A stretch of DNA of 64,000 bases from Paramecium sonneborni (GCA_905182985.1 CAJJDN010000025.1:202360-266359), one strand, 5' to 3'. Numbered from the stretch's first letter, positions 50,225 through 64,000 are shown. Program-made: numbers and translations. Notes: a model not told the origin generated them from the letters alone.

Positions 50225-51620
50225 TCAAAATCTTGACTTTCCACTTCTTACACTGTAATTTCCACTTCTACTTCCAGATTCTTAAGGTGTTTCAATACTA
50301 TTCATAGATCTCATACCAGAAGATGGTTCATCACTCTATTCTTAAGGAATTTAAACAAGTTCTTTTCTTTTGATTTCCTTCCACATTTCAGGTTCATTAA
50401 TTGCAATTTCAAATAATTTTTGCTTAGAAAATAATAAAACAGAATACCATCATACTTTTTGTGGATACATAATTATTGATTTATTATTCAGTGTTTTTTA
50501 TTTATTATTATCTAATTAATTATTAAGCTTATATTCTTTAATTTTCAGATTATAATAATCTTTATCTCCATAATTAAATATTTTGATCATCCATATTCAA
50601 TTTTTCACCTTTTTTTTTTTTAGCTTCAATTTCTTTAATAAAATCAAAAAACTCTTTCATTTCTTAAATATTGTCTTCTTCTTTATCTTCAAATTAGAAA
50701 TCCAATTTAAGTTTCTGCTAATTTAATTATTTCTACATGACTCTCCTCACTTCTTCTCTTTCTTATATCCATTTATAATATTATTCTTTTGTTAACTCTA
50801 CTAATTCATTAAAAGATTTAGTTTTTTCCATATTCTAAAATATAAATGAATATAACCTATAAATTTTAAATGATATTTTCAGTTAAATGAATATTATCAA
50901 TATATTTTAAACCTGGTTTTGCTTTTAATAATCTAATTTCATAACCATTAATTTAAGCAACTGGATTTCCTTTAAAATCTATTTTATCAAGACTTGGTAA
51001 AGTTTAAATAACTGCACATAATTCATCTATATATTCTCCAGGAACCTAATTATAACCAACCTTTAGATCCTGTAAGTATTAACATGTACCCATTAACCTT
51101 GTTATTGATATTAAATTGTTTTTTTGAACATCTAAAATTCTGAGACGAGGAGATTAATTTAATTTAGGGAGATAAATAAGTTAATTTCCAGATAAATTAA
51201 GTTACTCTAAAGAAGGGAGATTTTAGTCAGCAATATATGTTATTTTATTAAATGATAGATTTAATACTTTTAATCTAGGTAATTATAATTGAGGAACTTC
51301 TTTTATAAAATTAGTATTTAGATTAAGTTATTCTAAATTAGGAAGTTCTAAATTTTCTATCATTGTGATTTAGTTAAATTAAAGTTCTAATACCCTAAGG
51401 AAGATCCTAGAATTGGATAATTTATATACATTTGTCTGAAAACTTCTTCTATTTAATTTAGACTATTCTATTCAAGAATGACTTCTTAAATTTTATCAGC
51501 ACGACAATATTGATCAATATTCTTAATACTTATTAGATTTCTTGTGTTCAAATCTATAATATAGTGATCCCCTTTCAATATATAATTTCTATCAAACACT
51601 ACCTTCGTAAGTTTACTCAT
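50225..51620 (-). CDS. Leucine-rich-repeat coiled-coil protein, 441 aa
   Basis: After ~80 residues come about five LRRs of the N-x-L type (LPNLEQLNLNTNFI; LPSLEQLNLSGNQL; LRILDVQKNNL), capped by the GNPV form near residue 250. A Glu/Lys/Gln coiled coil starting NMEKTKSFNELVELTKEQYY follows, then a Ser/Gly/Arg-rich end. Introns: 51407-51429, 50835-50856 (GTT...TAG, an atypical donor) and 50423-50447. LRR plus coiled coil is common among axonemal assembly and dynein-related proteins (inference). Confidence 0.75.
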
Positions 51621-51662
51621 ATAAATTTTATATTAAAAATAAATAAATTATAATATATTATA

Positions 51663-52798
51663 TCATTCTTTGGAGTGTTCATAATAAGCTATTCCATACA
51701 TTATGGCAACAGCAGCAGAAAAGGAAATTAATTATAAGAAGGAAATTTTAGCATTTTCTTCTTTTAAAATTATTGGTAACATATCAACACAACTTATATA
51801 AATAAAATTACCTGCTACAAATGATAAAACATATGCCTCATTCTCTATTGTTGATACTCCTAATCCTATTAAAGCACCAATTAGAGCACTTAAATTAACT
51901 ATTCCATTTGAAAATAATGCTTATGAATTAGTGAACTTATTTTCAAGTAATATACTTGTATCACCTATTTCCTAAGCTAATTCATGAACTATAATTGCTA
52001 TAAGTGTTGCTATAGTACTATCAAAATTATCTTCTTTTGCAGTTGCAAATATAACTCCTAATGCTAAACCATCCATAATATTATGAAGAAAATCAGAAAT
52101 CAAATTTAAATACCCTAAAGTTGGTTTATATTTCCAACTCTCAAAAGAAAGTAATTATTATGAAATTGGAAGTTGAGATATTTTATCATAATGTATTTCT
52201 TAAATTCTTTCTAATTTATCAATTATATCAGGAGAATCACCAAGATTTTTATTATCAGGATTTGTTTCTTATTAAGGAATATCAGGTTGAACTTTTTTTG
52301 AATTCATAAAATAAGCCTATAAAAAAACCAAACATTTTTCTATTATAACAAAACTTAGAACTCCAAGTATTAATAACATAGATGTTAGAAATTCTTTTGA
52401 AATATCTTCTTCTTCTTCTTCAATTATTTCCTCTTCATTCAATAATCTATGATGATCATGATCTTCCTCTTCATGATCATGATCCTCTTCTTCATGGCCA
52501 TGATCATGAGATATAAATGAATGAGGAATTAAATGTATAAACGAATCACCTAAAGATATAATTTAATTTTACCTAATAATGAACCTACAGCAAATCCAAT
52601 TAAAACTTTCATTACTTATTTTGCTGTTTCACCTTTACTAAAGTTTTTTAAAATTATGATCAAAATAGAAACAACAAATCCAATCATACTTACAGCAAAA
52701 GATGCCAAAAATCCGTATCCCCATCTTTCAGAGCTTGTTGGTTCACAAAATACAGTTTATATCAAACTAAACAATATTATGAAGTTATGGTGATTCAT
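51663..52798 (-). CDS. ZIP-family (SLC39) zinc transporter, 370 aa
   Basis: Signal peptide and extracellular start (MNHHNFIILFSLIQTVFC), then about eight TM helices. TM4 carries HNIMDGLALG and TM5 VHELAQEIGD, the metal-binding helices; LIV-1-type ZIPs usually have HExPHExGD, so the middle PH is AQ here. The cytosolic loop has a His/Asp/Glu-rich stretch (HDHGHEEEDHDHEEEDHDHH) that may sense or bind zinc. One intron, 52550-52572. It moves zinc or related ions into the cytosol. Confidence 0.92.
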
Positions 52799-53026
52799 GA
52801 GCACTTATTAAAAATTTAAAAATTTTCTTTAATAAACATATATACTATGAAATAATATCTATTTAAATTTACTAAATTACTTTTTATAGCGTACTATGTG
52901 ATTTCCATAAAAACTAATTAGAATTCATCAAAATTTCTAAAATAAACAAAGATATTAATAATATTTCCAAAAATATACTCATCAATCTACATTTTATTTT
53001 TATAATTATTTTATAATTAAATTTGG

Positions 53027-53942
53027 ATGATTGATTTAGAAGAAAACCTCTTTTAAAAATCTGAGATGATTAAAACTTAATTCTAAACTCTTCAGGAGGT
53101 ATTAAGATCTAGTAATAATTAAGAAAATAGAAAATTCTGTTGTAGAAATTAAAGATTTCAATGACTAATAATAATCTGTATAGATTGCTACTTTGTATAA
53201 TTATCTTAATTTACTTAGATAATATAAAGATGTATAAATTTCTAGAAATCAATTCAAAATAAAAGCAGAAAAATTAAAAGTTTTAATAGCTTAGCTTGAA
53301 AAAATTGCTAGAGGAAACGAATAAAAGAATGTGGCCAACAAATTAAAACAATAATACTAAAAAGAAGTAGAGAGATAAAAAAGGATTATGAAAAGCTTTG
53401 TAAATTCCTCATTTGAACAAAAATTTTCTAAAATTTCTGTAATTAGATAATCTAAGGCTTATGGATAAGAAAATCAATAAGAATAATTAAAATATTTTGT
53501 AGATTAAAATTATGTGAAAATAGTTCCTAAAGATCAAAGAGTATAAAATATTGAAAGAAGCAATTTATCTTAAGTTCATGCAGAAGAAAGCTAAAGAATT
53601 AAAACAGTGTCAATTGATGAAGATTTTATTGAAAATGATATGATTGATTTAGAAAATATGTTAATTGATGAAAGATAACATGAATTAGACTTAATTGAAA
53701 AGGAAGCTCTTTAATTAAATTTAATTGCTAATTAAATGGATGATATGGTAGATTAATAAGGCTAAGAATTAGATTTTGGTCAATAAAATTTAAATTAAGC
53801 AAAGACTAATATTATTGGAGTTTCAAATGAATTGGTTTCAGTGGATTAAAACTAAAAACAATCTATGAAAAAATATTATTATATAATTGGTGGCCTTATT
53901 GTTGTAGTTATAGTTTTGATTATTGTATTTATTGTCAAATGA
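53027..53942 (+). CDS. Syntaxin-like Q-SNARE, 296 aa
   Basis: An N-terminal helical region of about 190 residues is followed by a SNARE motif (residues about 205-265: LIEKEALQLNLIANQMDD) with Gln at the zero layer, then a single C-terminal TM helix (YIIGGLIVVVIVLIIVFIV) and a one-residue tail. One intron at 53099-53123. The order fits a Qa or related SNARE acting in vesicle fusion. The exact compartment is unknown. Ends 28 nt from the convergent TPR gene. Confidence 0.85.
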
Positions 53943-53970
53943 ATAATTAAATCTTATAATATATTTTTTG

Positions 53971-55049
53971 TCATGTTCCTGCTGCAAAAACACCTATTAA
54001 AATAAATAATAAAAGTCCTCCTAAAATTAATAAGACATTTTAAGTTTAATTTTCTAATGGATACTCTTATTATTCTCCCTAAAGTCCTTAATTATTTATA
54101 TTAAGGTCTTTTGAATAACAGTTATTCCATTATTTCAATTTTTTCCTAATATCTTAGAGATGTTGATATTGAATTTTCTTAAATTCTTACTATAGCTAAA
54201 TAGAATTAACACCTAATCTTTTAATTGTTTCTTAAAGATACTAATATAAAAATAATAAAATTTACAGGTTTTGGTTTATCAAAATTAAGTCTGCTTATTT
54301 TTTCTAATTATTATTTTGCTTCTTTAATTTGATTCAATTCTTATAGGAATTCATTTGCTTCTTTAATTCTTCCTTATTTTTATAAATCTTTCAGCATTTC
54401 CATTCCCTTTTTTTCTGTAAATAATTTTACTTCATTTATTTCTTAAGGGATTTCCTTAGAATAATCAATTTCATAAGTTAAATTAGCATTTTCAATTAAA
54501 TTTATATGATTTAATTACCTGTTATTCATAATTTCAACTGCTTATTAATATGTGATATGAATTAATTCATCTTATTAAATTTGCTAAGCTTTTTTAAGAT
54601 CATCAATTGAGGCAATAAGATTTTCATTAGTCAATGGAGAAAGTGATAATAGAGCCTTTCAATAAATTTATAAATTACTTTTCCTCTTCGAAATAAAGCT
54701 TTCGGGGAATTAGGATCATAGTTTAATATATAATTAGTGATTTCTACAGTTTATTAAAACAATTAAAGTTTGAGATAAGTTGCTGATATATTATTTAAAA
54801 TTGCTATTTTGAGTTCTATTATTATGAATATTCTTTTACAATTTAGAAGAATCAATTCATCTGAAGATTTCCCGTTATATTTTATCAAATATTAAGTGTT
54901 ATTTTTACATTCTCTAAATTCAAAAAATTAATACAGTTCTTCATATATTTGACAAGCAGTCTAAAAATCATCTTTTGATTTATATATATGAACTTACTCA
55001 TTTTATAAAATTGATTTCCCCTTTCTTTGATTAAATTGCAAACAGTCAT
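53971..55049 (-). CDS. TPR protein with C-terminal membrane anchor, 334 aa
   Basis: TPR-like helices span residues about 5-200: ERGNQFYKM, then LLNCKRIFIII, then NYDPNSPKALFRRGK, which is the A/B helix pattern of an FKBP/UNC45-type TPR. A coiled coil (GMEMLKDLQKQGRIKEANEF) and a tail anchor (VLLILGGLLLFILIGVFAAG) follow. Introns: 54241-54265, 54656-54678, 54972-54997. Tail-anchored TPR proteins often bind chaperones at ER or mitochondria (inference). Confidence 0.8.
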
Positions 55050-55346
55050 CTGTATTTGAAAGGTTTATTTTCTAAGATTTTGGAATGTAGTCGACAATTT
55101 TATAAATTAAGGTGTTTATTAATCAGCAAGGCTCTTTTTATAAGCCTTTTATAACATTTATTAATAAATACATAAATAATCAAAAATTATTTCTTGAATA
55201 CTTTGTGAAATTTTTCATTGTAAATTAAACTAATTTATAAAAATCTTATGAAAAGAGATATTCTAAATGCTGTTATATAATAAAATGATAATAATTTTGA
55301 ATATAATTAAATTATATATTAAAGTATATTTTCAACAACAAAAAAA
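55050..55346. other. Short intergenic with an inverted repeat
   Basis: Near 55124-55145 aaggctctttttataagcct-like sequence forms an imperfect stem (AGGCT...AGCCT). The two flanking genes run the same way (minus). Nothing coding seen. Confidence 0.4.
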
Positions 55347-56290
55347 TCAATATTGATTAACACGCTTTATTAATCCAATATTAAATAGTAATTAGATAAG
55401 TCGTTATTCTTTTCTACAAATTTCGATTTCTTAGAAAAAGCTAACTACTAATTCTGTTCTTATGTACCGATTAACTTTTTCTACATCTTTTATTTTCATT
55501 ATTGTATTTTTAGAAAGTTTGAGCATGGCGATTAATAATTTTGTAATATATTTTTATCCCATTAATTAATAAATATTTAAGATGAGCATTTAGTATTAAA
55601 AGGGTGTATTTTAAAGCATCATGGTTAGATAGAAAGGGCTAAAGCAAATGCCCAAATCATTAAGGCCAATTTCTTAAAGATGCTTAAATAATTTAGGAAT
55701 GGAAGTCTTCAATTTAAATTTCAGTTTTGCTAAATTTTCAAACAGACCTGGAGTTCCTGATAGATAGTTATTTCTATGGTTGTAAATTAATTAATTGAAT
55801 ATTTTTTAAGGTTCAGGAAGTTAAAAGTAAACTAAGGTTCCAGCAATGAAGTTCATTCCTTAAGCATAACCAACATCTGGATCATAATTTGCATAATTAA
55901 GCAAGATCTTTCTTAATTAGTCTTAGTTTGATTTATCTTTAAAATATGGAATCTATTAATAAGTTCTTCCAACATCTCTATCTATCAATTCTGCATAATA
56001 TGCACTAGGCTCTTATGGATTTGGCATTTCGAAGTCTTTTAATTGTGAAAATATGTGCAATAAATTTATATGACTAAATATTTATTATAGTAGTACTCTG
56101 ATATTGTAAGAAAGGTTGAATAAAACAAGGCCAATGTTAGATCTTTCTACCTGAAATCATTTATAGATTCTTCTTCTATAATTTAACTCCAATCTTCCTT
56201 CTATATAGCAACAAAGGATAGGTTATGTCTTGGTGTCTATAAGTTTATGTTATTTTCATTTTCAGTATCTGAATTTTTGGAAACTAGCAT
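55347..56290 (-). CDS. TBC-domain Rab GTPase-activating protein, about 300 aa
   Basis: The catalytic motifs of TBC domains are present: LIDRDVGRTY, the arginine-finger motif, and NYDPDVGYAQGMNFIAG, the glutamine finger. The C-terminal helices (YITKLLIAMLKLSKN) run to TGA 55347. The N-terminus from ATG 56290 has SFVAIQKEDWSQII, typical of TBC starts, but a frame change is needed between it and the block NIGLVLFNLSYNIRVLL near 56140. Either one base is missing or there is an irregular intron. The family switches off Rab GTPases. Confidence 0.8.
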
Positions 56291-56329
56291 TACAGAAAAA
56301 ATTTTAACTAAATTAATAAAATTGTTTAA

Positions 56330-56749
56330 ATGAGAAATGAGGACTCTATATAAATTCTTAATCATTAAGAATTTGAGAAAAATACAAAATTTTATAAAGA
56401 ATTATATTTTCCATAAAAACAAAAATATATGACTTATTATTAATAATTTAATTTCTTCTGCAAATGTCATTTTATAATTTCTTATTATAGTGAATAGAAG
56501 AATTTTATGAAGTATTTTATCTTATTTAGATAAAAAGAATTTCGTTTTGAGCAGCTTTTAAGAAAAATTCTTATTAATCTTAACAATCATAGATTAAGTA
56601 AAATAAAATTTTATAAGAATTCTCTTAATAAAAGGATTTCGAACAATATTAATATATAGTTGATATTAGAATAATTATAAAAATTTAATAAAAAATTGCT
56701 TTTATATATGATACTCTTAGGGTAGAAAATTTTATTATAGAAAGTTTGA
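56330..56749 (+). CDS. Hypothetical protein, 139 aa
   Basis: An intronless frame from ATG 56330 (MRNEDSIQILNHQEF) to TGA 56747. The composition is mixed, with aromatic and basic residues (FRFEQLLRKILINLNNHRL), which is more protein-like than chance frames here. It is divergent from the TBC gene, with 39 nt between start codons. No family recognised. Confidence 0.45.
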
Positions 56750-56952
56750 GTTTTAAAGGGAGTTTAAATGATATTTATTTGTCTTGATATGTATTTAAGT
56801 ATCTTACATTTAAAATGAATGAAACAACTTATGATCAAAGTATAAAAAAGTCCTAATATTTTATAAAATAGAATTTACAGTATTTAATTCTGAATTTTTC
56901 TCTCTGAATAATAAAATATATAATTTGAATTAAATTATTATTGCCATCGTTA

Positions 56953-57499
56953 ATGAAGAAAATAAGTTCGTAGATTCAATCACTTATCAATAGAAATAGC
57001 TTTTAAGAACCTTCTTTAAGCAGTGATATTAAATCTTCACGAAGCAATTTAAAAACAGCAAAGACAGAACGACCTTAATCTAAAAATAAAAAAAATGACT
57101 TATTAGATTATTTAAAAAAAGAAAGAAATACAATTACACGAATGGTAAATTCTGTAAAGAATACTTTACAAGGAAGCAAAAGCATAGATAATTTATAAAC
57201 GTAAAGTTTGAAAAGCGAACGTTTAAAGAATGGGCAATTAAATGTATATATTATGATGAAAATTCTAGAATGGAAATATGAATGTTTAAACTGATGATGG
57301 AAATAATACAAAAAGGTAAATACTCAAATAAAAAAATTTATCTCTTGCTATAATTTCATTAGAAGTATGCTTAATGAGTTTATTCTTTATAGAATCAACT
57401 TTTTAAATAGTCGCAATCCATTAAATAATCTTACAATCAATCCCCTTAAAATTAAATAAATTCGCCGATAATAAAAAAAAAAGATTAATATTTATTTGA
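56953..57499 (+). CDS. Hypothetical protein, 173 aa
   Basis: The N-terminal half is polar and basic (SSDIKSSRSNLKTAKTERP; NTITRMVNSVKNTLQG). One intron at 57244-57268. The C-terminal part is hydrophobic (LSLAIISLEVCLMSLFFI) and may be a membrane segment. The stop at 57497 lies 32 nt before the start of the AGC kinase. The C-terminal half is less certain. Confidence 0.5.
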
Positions 57500-57531
57500 T
57501 ATGCAAATAGTATAACTATTGAAATAATATT

Positions 57532-59787
<2,256 letters not shown>

Positions 59788-59932
59788 TTAATTAAAGAGT
59801 AAATAGTAATTTTTGACAATGTTAATTAAAAATTAGTAGTTAAAAACTCATTTCTTCTAAAGATTATGTATAAAATTTGTGAGATTTATAATATCACATA
59901 TTGTTAATTTTTCAAATTTATCATTCTTAGAC

Positions 59933-60508
59933 TCAGTTCAACTTTATTTTTTAATTTTTATTTCTTTATAGTGATTAATTTTTATAACATTTGTTTGTAA
60001 TTAATTCATAATATTTTCTTTTGTTTTTAAAACAGATTTTTTTTTAAAGAGAATTCGATTTCTAAGTTTATTCAGTTGATTCATCCTTTTTTATTTTAGA
60101 GTTATTTTTTATCTTTCGTTTTGGCTCCCAATTCAAAATTGCATTTTTTCGCCAATCATTCAAAGAAGGGAACAGCATCAAATTAATTATATCAACTCTT
60201 TTTTATGCTTTCTCGATATTTTTGCTTTTTTTGCTATACCATAATGACCCAAGAGAATTCCCTTTAAATAAATGAAAAGCCCTAAATTAATAATTGGCCT
60301 AACTCTAATTCTTCTCACTCTTTTTTCTCCAGAAACTAACTTTGTCACTTATATTCCCCTTTTCAAATGCTCTCTTTTTTTGTTTATAGGCATAAAACTT
60401 TCTGCAAATCTTCTTTTAAATCTATTATTTCTTGAAATTCTTATTAAATATTAATTTATTTAATATAAATAGATTTTTTTAAAATAAAATTATAAAATGG
60501 TTTAACAT
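59933..60508 (-). CDS. Hypothetical basic protein, 191 aa
   Basis: An intronless minus-strand frame from ATG 60508 to TGA 59933. The body is protein-like and strongly basic (KVSFWRKKSEKN; LNDWRKNAILNWEPKRK), while both ends are low-complexity. Other frames on this strand are also open for long stretches, so the frame choice is uncertain. A plus-strand frame at 60272 over the same DNA looks like its shadow. Unknown function. Confidence 0.4.
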
Positions 60509-60851
60509 TAAATAACTTATTGATTCTTTCTAATTAATAAAAGTAAGCCAATACTTTATTGTAAATAAAACATCTTATATATTTATTTGTTTTTTTTTAG
60601 ATTTTTAATAAATTCGTTCAAAACCAAATAAATTGTATTAAAAAAATATTGCGACAATTCTCGAAAAATGATGATTTCATATATATTAATTAATTATAAA
60701 ATAATATAAATCTTTCTAAATTGAAATAACTTATTTAATGATTAAAAATAAAGGCCAAATACTGTTTTGAAGCAAGAGATAAATTCCACTAATAATTTTT
60801 GGATGTTAAAGATAATAAGCAATATCTTAAAAAAAAAATTTAATTAAATCA
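60509..60851. other. Intergenic
   Basis: About 340 nt between two minus-strand genes; AT-rich with T runs, nothing recognised. Confidence 0.45.
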
Positions 60852-61403
60852 TCAACATGACTTGATTGTTATATCATATTTCTTTTGATGTTTTTATCTA
60901 GTATTTTTCTCTAAAATATTAATAATATATTACTTCAAAACGTCAAATAAATGATGCACTTATTTTAAACTCATTGGCTATTAAATTTGGAAATCAAAAT
61001 AATTTAAAGGCATTTGCAAATTCAACTTTGGAATTCTAACTTTAATTTCATTTAAATTAACACTCTTTCTTTATCTTTTATATGTTTCATTTCTATTTAT
61101 AGGTGTTGACGTGCTTTCTTAAATAAATTATTTAGGCGATTGTCTATCTGATTTAATTGACGCTATTCTTTAGTGTTTGTCTACTTACTAATAAGTAACA
61201 TCATATTAAGGAAGACTTGGAAATTTAAAATAGGGAATTTCTTTATCATTTGTTGAACCAAATGTAATTTATCTACTGTTCCGAATTAAAGGTTTTTAAG
61301 CTCTTTTTATTCTTAATGATTAGTTTTTCACAATAAAATTTTTAAACTCAATCTATTTTTGCAAGCCCTTATTATTGTTTGTGATTAAATAGTGAAGAGA
61401 CAT
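60852..61403 (-). CDS. Hypothetical basic protein, 183 aa
   Basis: An intronless frame from ATG 61403 (MSLHYLITNNNKG) to TGA 60852. The middle looks like real protein, with a mix of Pro, Ser, Arg and aromatic residues (FKFPSLPQYDVTYQQVD; RIASIKSDRQSPKQF; TSTPINRNETYKRQR), including possible phosphorylation sites (SPK, TPIN). No domain recognised. Confidence 0.55.
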
Positions 61404-61919
61404 GAAAAATAAATTAATTAATGATCAAAATTCTTGATGGATGATTTTAATCAAAAAATATTAATCATTTGCATTTAATCATTTTGTCTTATCATTAGAA
61501 TTTATGATTAATCCTTGATCTTTTAGAAGGAATGTCTAACAACAAAATAATTAAATTGCGCAATTAATTTAATCATATATGAAAATTACGTCATTTTTCA
61601 TATAAAATTCAACATTTTTTCTTAATACAAAATATGGACTAATATTTTTCAAGACTAAAGAGGGTCTAAGAATTCTGCAGAGTCTATTTTACTTTATCTA
61701 AGGAACTATTCATTCTTTTTTTTATAAACATTTATTTATTAAAAGCTATTTCAATAGAAACTTGATATCAATTATAGATTAAAACTGAAAATAATCCCTG
61801 CCAAGACTAAGAATATTTTTAAAACAAAGGGCTTGTAAGAATTGTAAAGAGAAAGAAAAAATCTTTAAATAAGAATAACTAAATTTGATTGAAATTAATA
61901 GTAAATGATTCAATATTAT
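61404..61919. other. Intergenic
   Basis: About 515 nt, AT-rich; no convincing frame on either strand. Confidence 0.45.
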
Positions 61920-62849
61920 TATAATCCATCAATAAACCATTTATTTCTTTCTTCTAAAAAGGAGTGAGTTCTTATTGGAAAACTTTAATCATTTTAGGCT
62001 TCATCTTAAACTACAAATAAAAATTGATTAGGATTGGTTAGAGATCTTATTGTCCATAAATTGGATTCTGTCTTTTCTATTAACCAAATATTTCTAAGTT
62101 CTTTAAATGGATGAAATGTGACATCATAATCATGAAATTTATTCAATTCTTATTTATTATCGACAAATAAATAAAATGATGGAAATTAAAATGATCTAAT
62201 AGCAAAAGCATCTCCAGTCACTCTATCAAATATAAATTTAGAATGTAAGTTGTTATTTTATTGAACATTCACATTAAAATCATCAGAAAATAATTTATGA
62301 TGATTACCTTTAGGGTAAATGAGTAGGCCTAAATTTAACAACAATAGGATCATATTTTAAAGGATATGGTGTAGTAAAATTAGGAATTGTAATAATATAC
62401 CAATGATTATTTTAATCTTCTTTATTTTAAGTTCGTATATCAAAATCCTTACCATGATTATTTGATTTATCAGAAGCAACAAATAAAAATTGATCTGGAT
62501 TAGTTTCAGATCTAATTGTAAAAACACTCCATCCATGATTTTCAATGATCCAATTATTTCTTGCTTCTTAAAATGAATGAGTTCTAACATCAAAATTGTC
62601 TTTAAATTTTCTTGTATCATCATTGGAGCAAAATAAATAATGATTGGGTTTAGCAGCAGATTTGATAAGATAAACTTTATCTTTGACTTACTCAATAATA
62701 AAATATGTGTCAACAGAGCTTTCTTAGACACATCTTACATCAAAATCATCATTAAGAGCTCTAGATTTATTTGTGCAGATTGCTAAATATTTAGTTGGAG
62801 CAGCAACAGGTTTAAAAGAAACAATTAAAGGGTTAGATCCAAGTTCCAT
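61920..62849 (-). CDS. Beta-trefoil-like repeat protein, paralog 1, with one frame break
   Basis: Begins MELGSNPLIVSFKPVAAPTK. It carries repeated blocks: FDVRTHSFQEARNNWIIE, GWSVFTIRSETNPDQFLF, then again further on DYDVTFHPFKELRNIWLIE and LWTIRSLTNPNQFLF. Each repeat ends in a Trp-Ile-Ile/Leu-Ile-Glu strand and a xIRSxxNPxxFLF strand, like lectin or fascin trefoils. Between RPTHLP and KGNHHKLF (about 62325) the frame shifts by one base, with no possible intron. The neighbouring paralog is unbroken there. Either a sequence error or the start of decay. Confidence 0.7.
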
Positions 62850-63096
62850 AAATTTTTTATTTATTTTGATCTAATAAAGTTATTATTATAAAATATTATT
62901 ATACAATGAGTAGATTCTAAAAACTTAAAAATTAAGAAAATCGTAAAGTTCAGAGAGATGATAATTATCTAAATCTTAAATGAAAAGTCATATATATATA
63001 TAGTATGATTTGAAAGATATAATAAAATGATGTTGAATAATAAAGAAATATATATATTAGATATGATTGAATATAATATTTGATATGAAATACTCA
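62850..63096. other. Short intergenic between tandem paralogs
   Basis: About 250 nt, AT-rich with a run of AT dinucleotides near 62991-63000; no gene. Confidence 0.4.
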
Positions 63097-64000
63097 TCAT
63101 CCCTAGAATCCATCTATGATCCATTTATTTCTATCTTCAACAAATGGATGTGTTCTAACACTGAATTCATGTCCATTTCCTTCATCTTAGAGTCCAAATA
63201 AGAAATGATTAGGATTAGTGGCTGATTTAATAGTCCAATATCCTTATCCAGCTGGTTCAATAATCCAATGATTTCTTGGTTCTTTATGTGTATGGAATCT
63301 AGCATCAAAGTCACCCCATTGATTATATGCTTGTCCATTAGCACAGAATAAATAATAGAGTGGACTAGCAGCTGATCTAATTGTGAATACATTTCCTTAA
63401 ACTCTATCTAAGAAGAATTAAGTCTTATCTGTCTTTGCTCCTCTTGCTTTGACTGCAAAATCAGTTTAGAATTATTAATGTGGTTCTGCAAAAGTAAGGA
63501 AATGTTATTGTAAAAGAATTGGTCTTAAAGAAACAACAGGTGGTTAATGTAAAAGAGGATATGGATGAACGATATTTGGTACTGTAACTATGAACCAAAG
63601 ATTTCTTTCTTCTTATTGAGCATGAGTTCTAACATCTAATTCTCCTTAGTGAGCATTTGAATTATCATCTGCTGCGAAAAGGTAAAAGTTTGGATTTGTT
63701 TCAGATCTAATTGTGAATGTACTCCATCCTACATTTTCTATAATCCAATTATTTCTTGGCTCCGCATAATGATGAGTTCTGACATCAAAATCATTTCCGA
63801 ATTTTCTAGCATTGTCATTTGAACAGAACACAAAATGATCTGGATGTGTAGCTGGCTTTATTCTATAAACTGCACCATTCACATGTTCTAATAAGAAATA
63901 AGCATTTTCTGTAGCTTAGTTAGCAATTCTAACATCAAAATCTTCTCCTAAACATCTTGATCTGTTTGTTGCTGTTGACAAGTATCTACTTGGAACTGTG
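63097..64000 (-). CDS. Beta-trefoil-like repeat protein, paralog 2, 5' end outside window
   Basis: At least 301 residues in one frame without introns, from the window edge to TGA 63097; the start is beyond 64000. It has the same repeats as paralog 1: FDVRTHHYAEPRNNWIIE, GWSTFTIRSETNPNFYLF, DFDARFHTHKEPRNHWIIE, YWTIKSATNPNHFLF, ending FVEDRNKWIIDGFQG. A central PVVSLRPILLQQ joins two halves. Base composition is less AT-rich than neighbours, suggesting a highly expressed gene. Function unknown; sugar, lipid or actin binding are all known for such folds. Confidence 0.8.

Noticed and set aside
52440..52510. Short repeated catgatcatgatc units as a possible satellite or CRISPR-like array.
   Set aside because: They encode the His/Asp/Glu-rich loop of the ZIP transporter and have no spacers.
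60272..60454. Plus-strand 60-codon hydrophobic frame resembling a secreted peptide.
   Set aside because: It lies opposite a longer minus-strand frame with a proper ATG and more protein-like composition; hydrophobic runs are a common antisense artefact of Lys/Asn-rich coding.
62990..63060. Runs of tatatata as a telomere or origin element.
   Set aside because: Simple AT repeats in a short intergenic gap; no C4A2/C3A3-type telomeric repeat is seen anywhere in the window.
63114..63392. Minus-strand frame overlapping the repeat protein in another phase.
   Set aside because: The main frame carries the RNxWIIE and NPxxFLF repeats through the whole region; the other phase does not.

Overview
The window reads as macronuclear (somatic) chromosome DNA of a Paramecium-type ciliate. 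It is very AT-rich. Genes open across long frames only when TAA and TAG are read as Gln and TGA is the sole stop (ciliate nuclear code). Coding regions are interrupted by introns of about 20-34 nt, nearly all GTA...TAG/AAG/CAG. Intergenic gaps are often only 20-300 nt. CDS coordinates below run from ATG to TGA including introns, and intron positions are in the evidence. No rRNA, tRNA, CRISPR array or prokaryotic feature was seen. All functional names rest on motifs recognised by eye.

Layout. 1-9.6 kb: a membrane-tethered bZIP factor, a Ulp1-type SUMO protease, a coiled-coil protein, a presenilin/SPP-fold protein that has lost its catalytic aspartates, and CK2-beta copy 1. 10-17.3 kb: homogentisate dioxygenase, a CDPK and a pair of paralogous helix-turn-helix proteins. 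17.9-19.9 kb: a p24/TMED gene present twice, on exact 1,013-nt copies either side of one N. 20-30 kb: CK2-beta copy 2, a RING protein, a six-TM cyclic-nucleotide-type K+ channel, an ACP-like protein, a divergent ribosomal eL43 and a centrin. 30-41 kb: a large propeller/solenoid-like protein, a MYND-Aurora kinase fusion, a wrecked PKA catalytic-subunit pseudogene and centriolar SAS-6. 41-46 kb: a coiled-coil gene, then a second duplicated block around an N whose two copies differ only by a 57-nt TA-bounded segment that looks like an internal eliminated sequence (IES). 46-57 kb: PhoD-like phosphatase, PTEN, an LRR protein, a ZIP zinc transporter, a syntaxin-like SNARE, a TPR tail-anchored protein and a TBC Rab-GAP. 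57-64 kb: an AGC kinase, several hypothetical genes and two tandem paralogs built of beta-trefoil-like repeats.

The genes are mostly housekeeping: cilia/centriole (SAS-6, centrin, coiled coils), membrane traffic (p24, SNARE, TBC), phosphorylation (CDPK, Aurora, AGC, CK2, PTEN), and proteolysis or ubiquitin-like control (Ulp1, RING). The most unusual points are the candidate retained IES, the MYND-Aurora fusion, the SPP pseudoprotease and the zinc-site losses and gains in eL43, PTEN and the K+ channel. No single new multi-gene system stands out.
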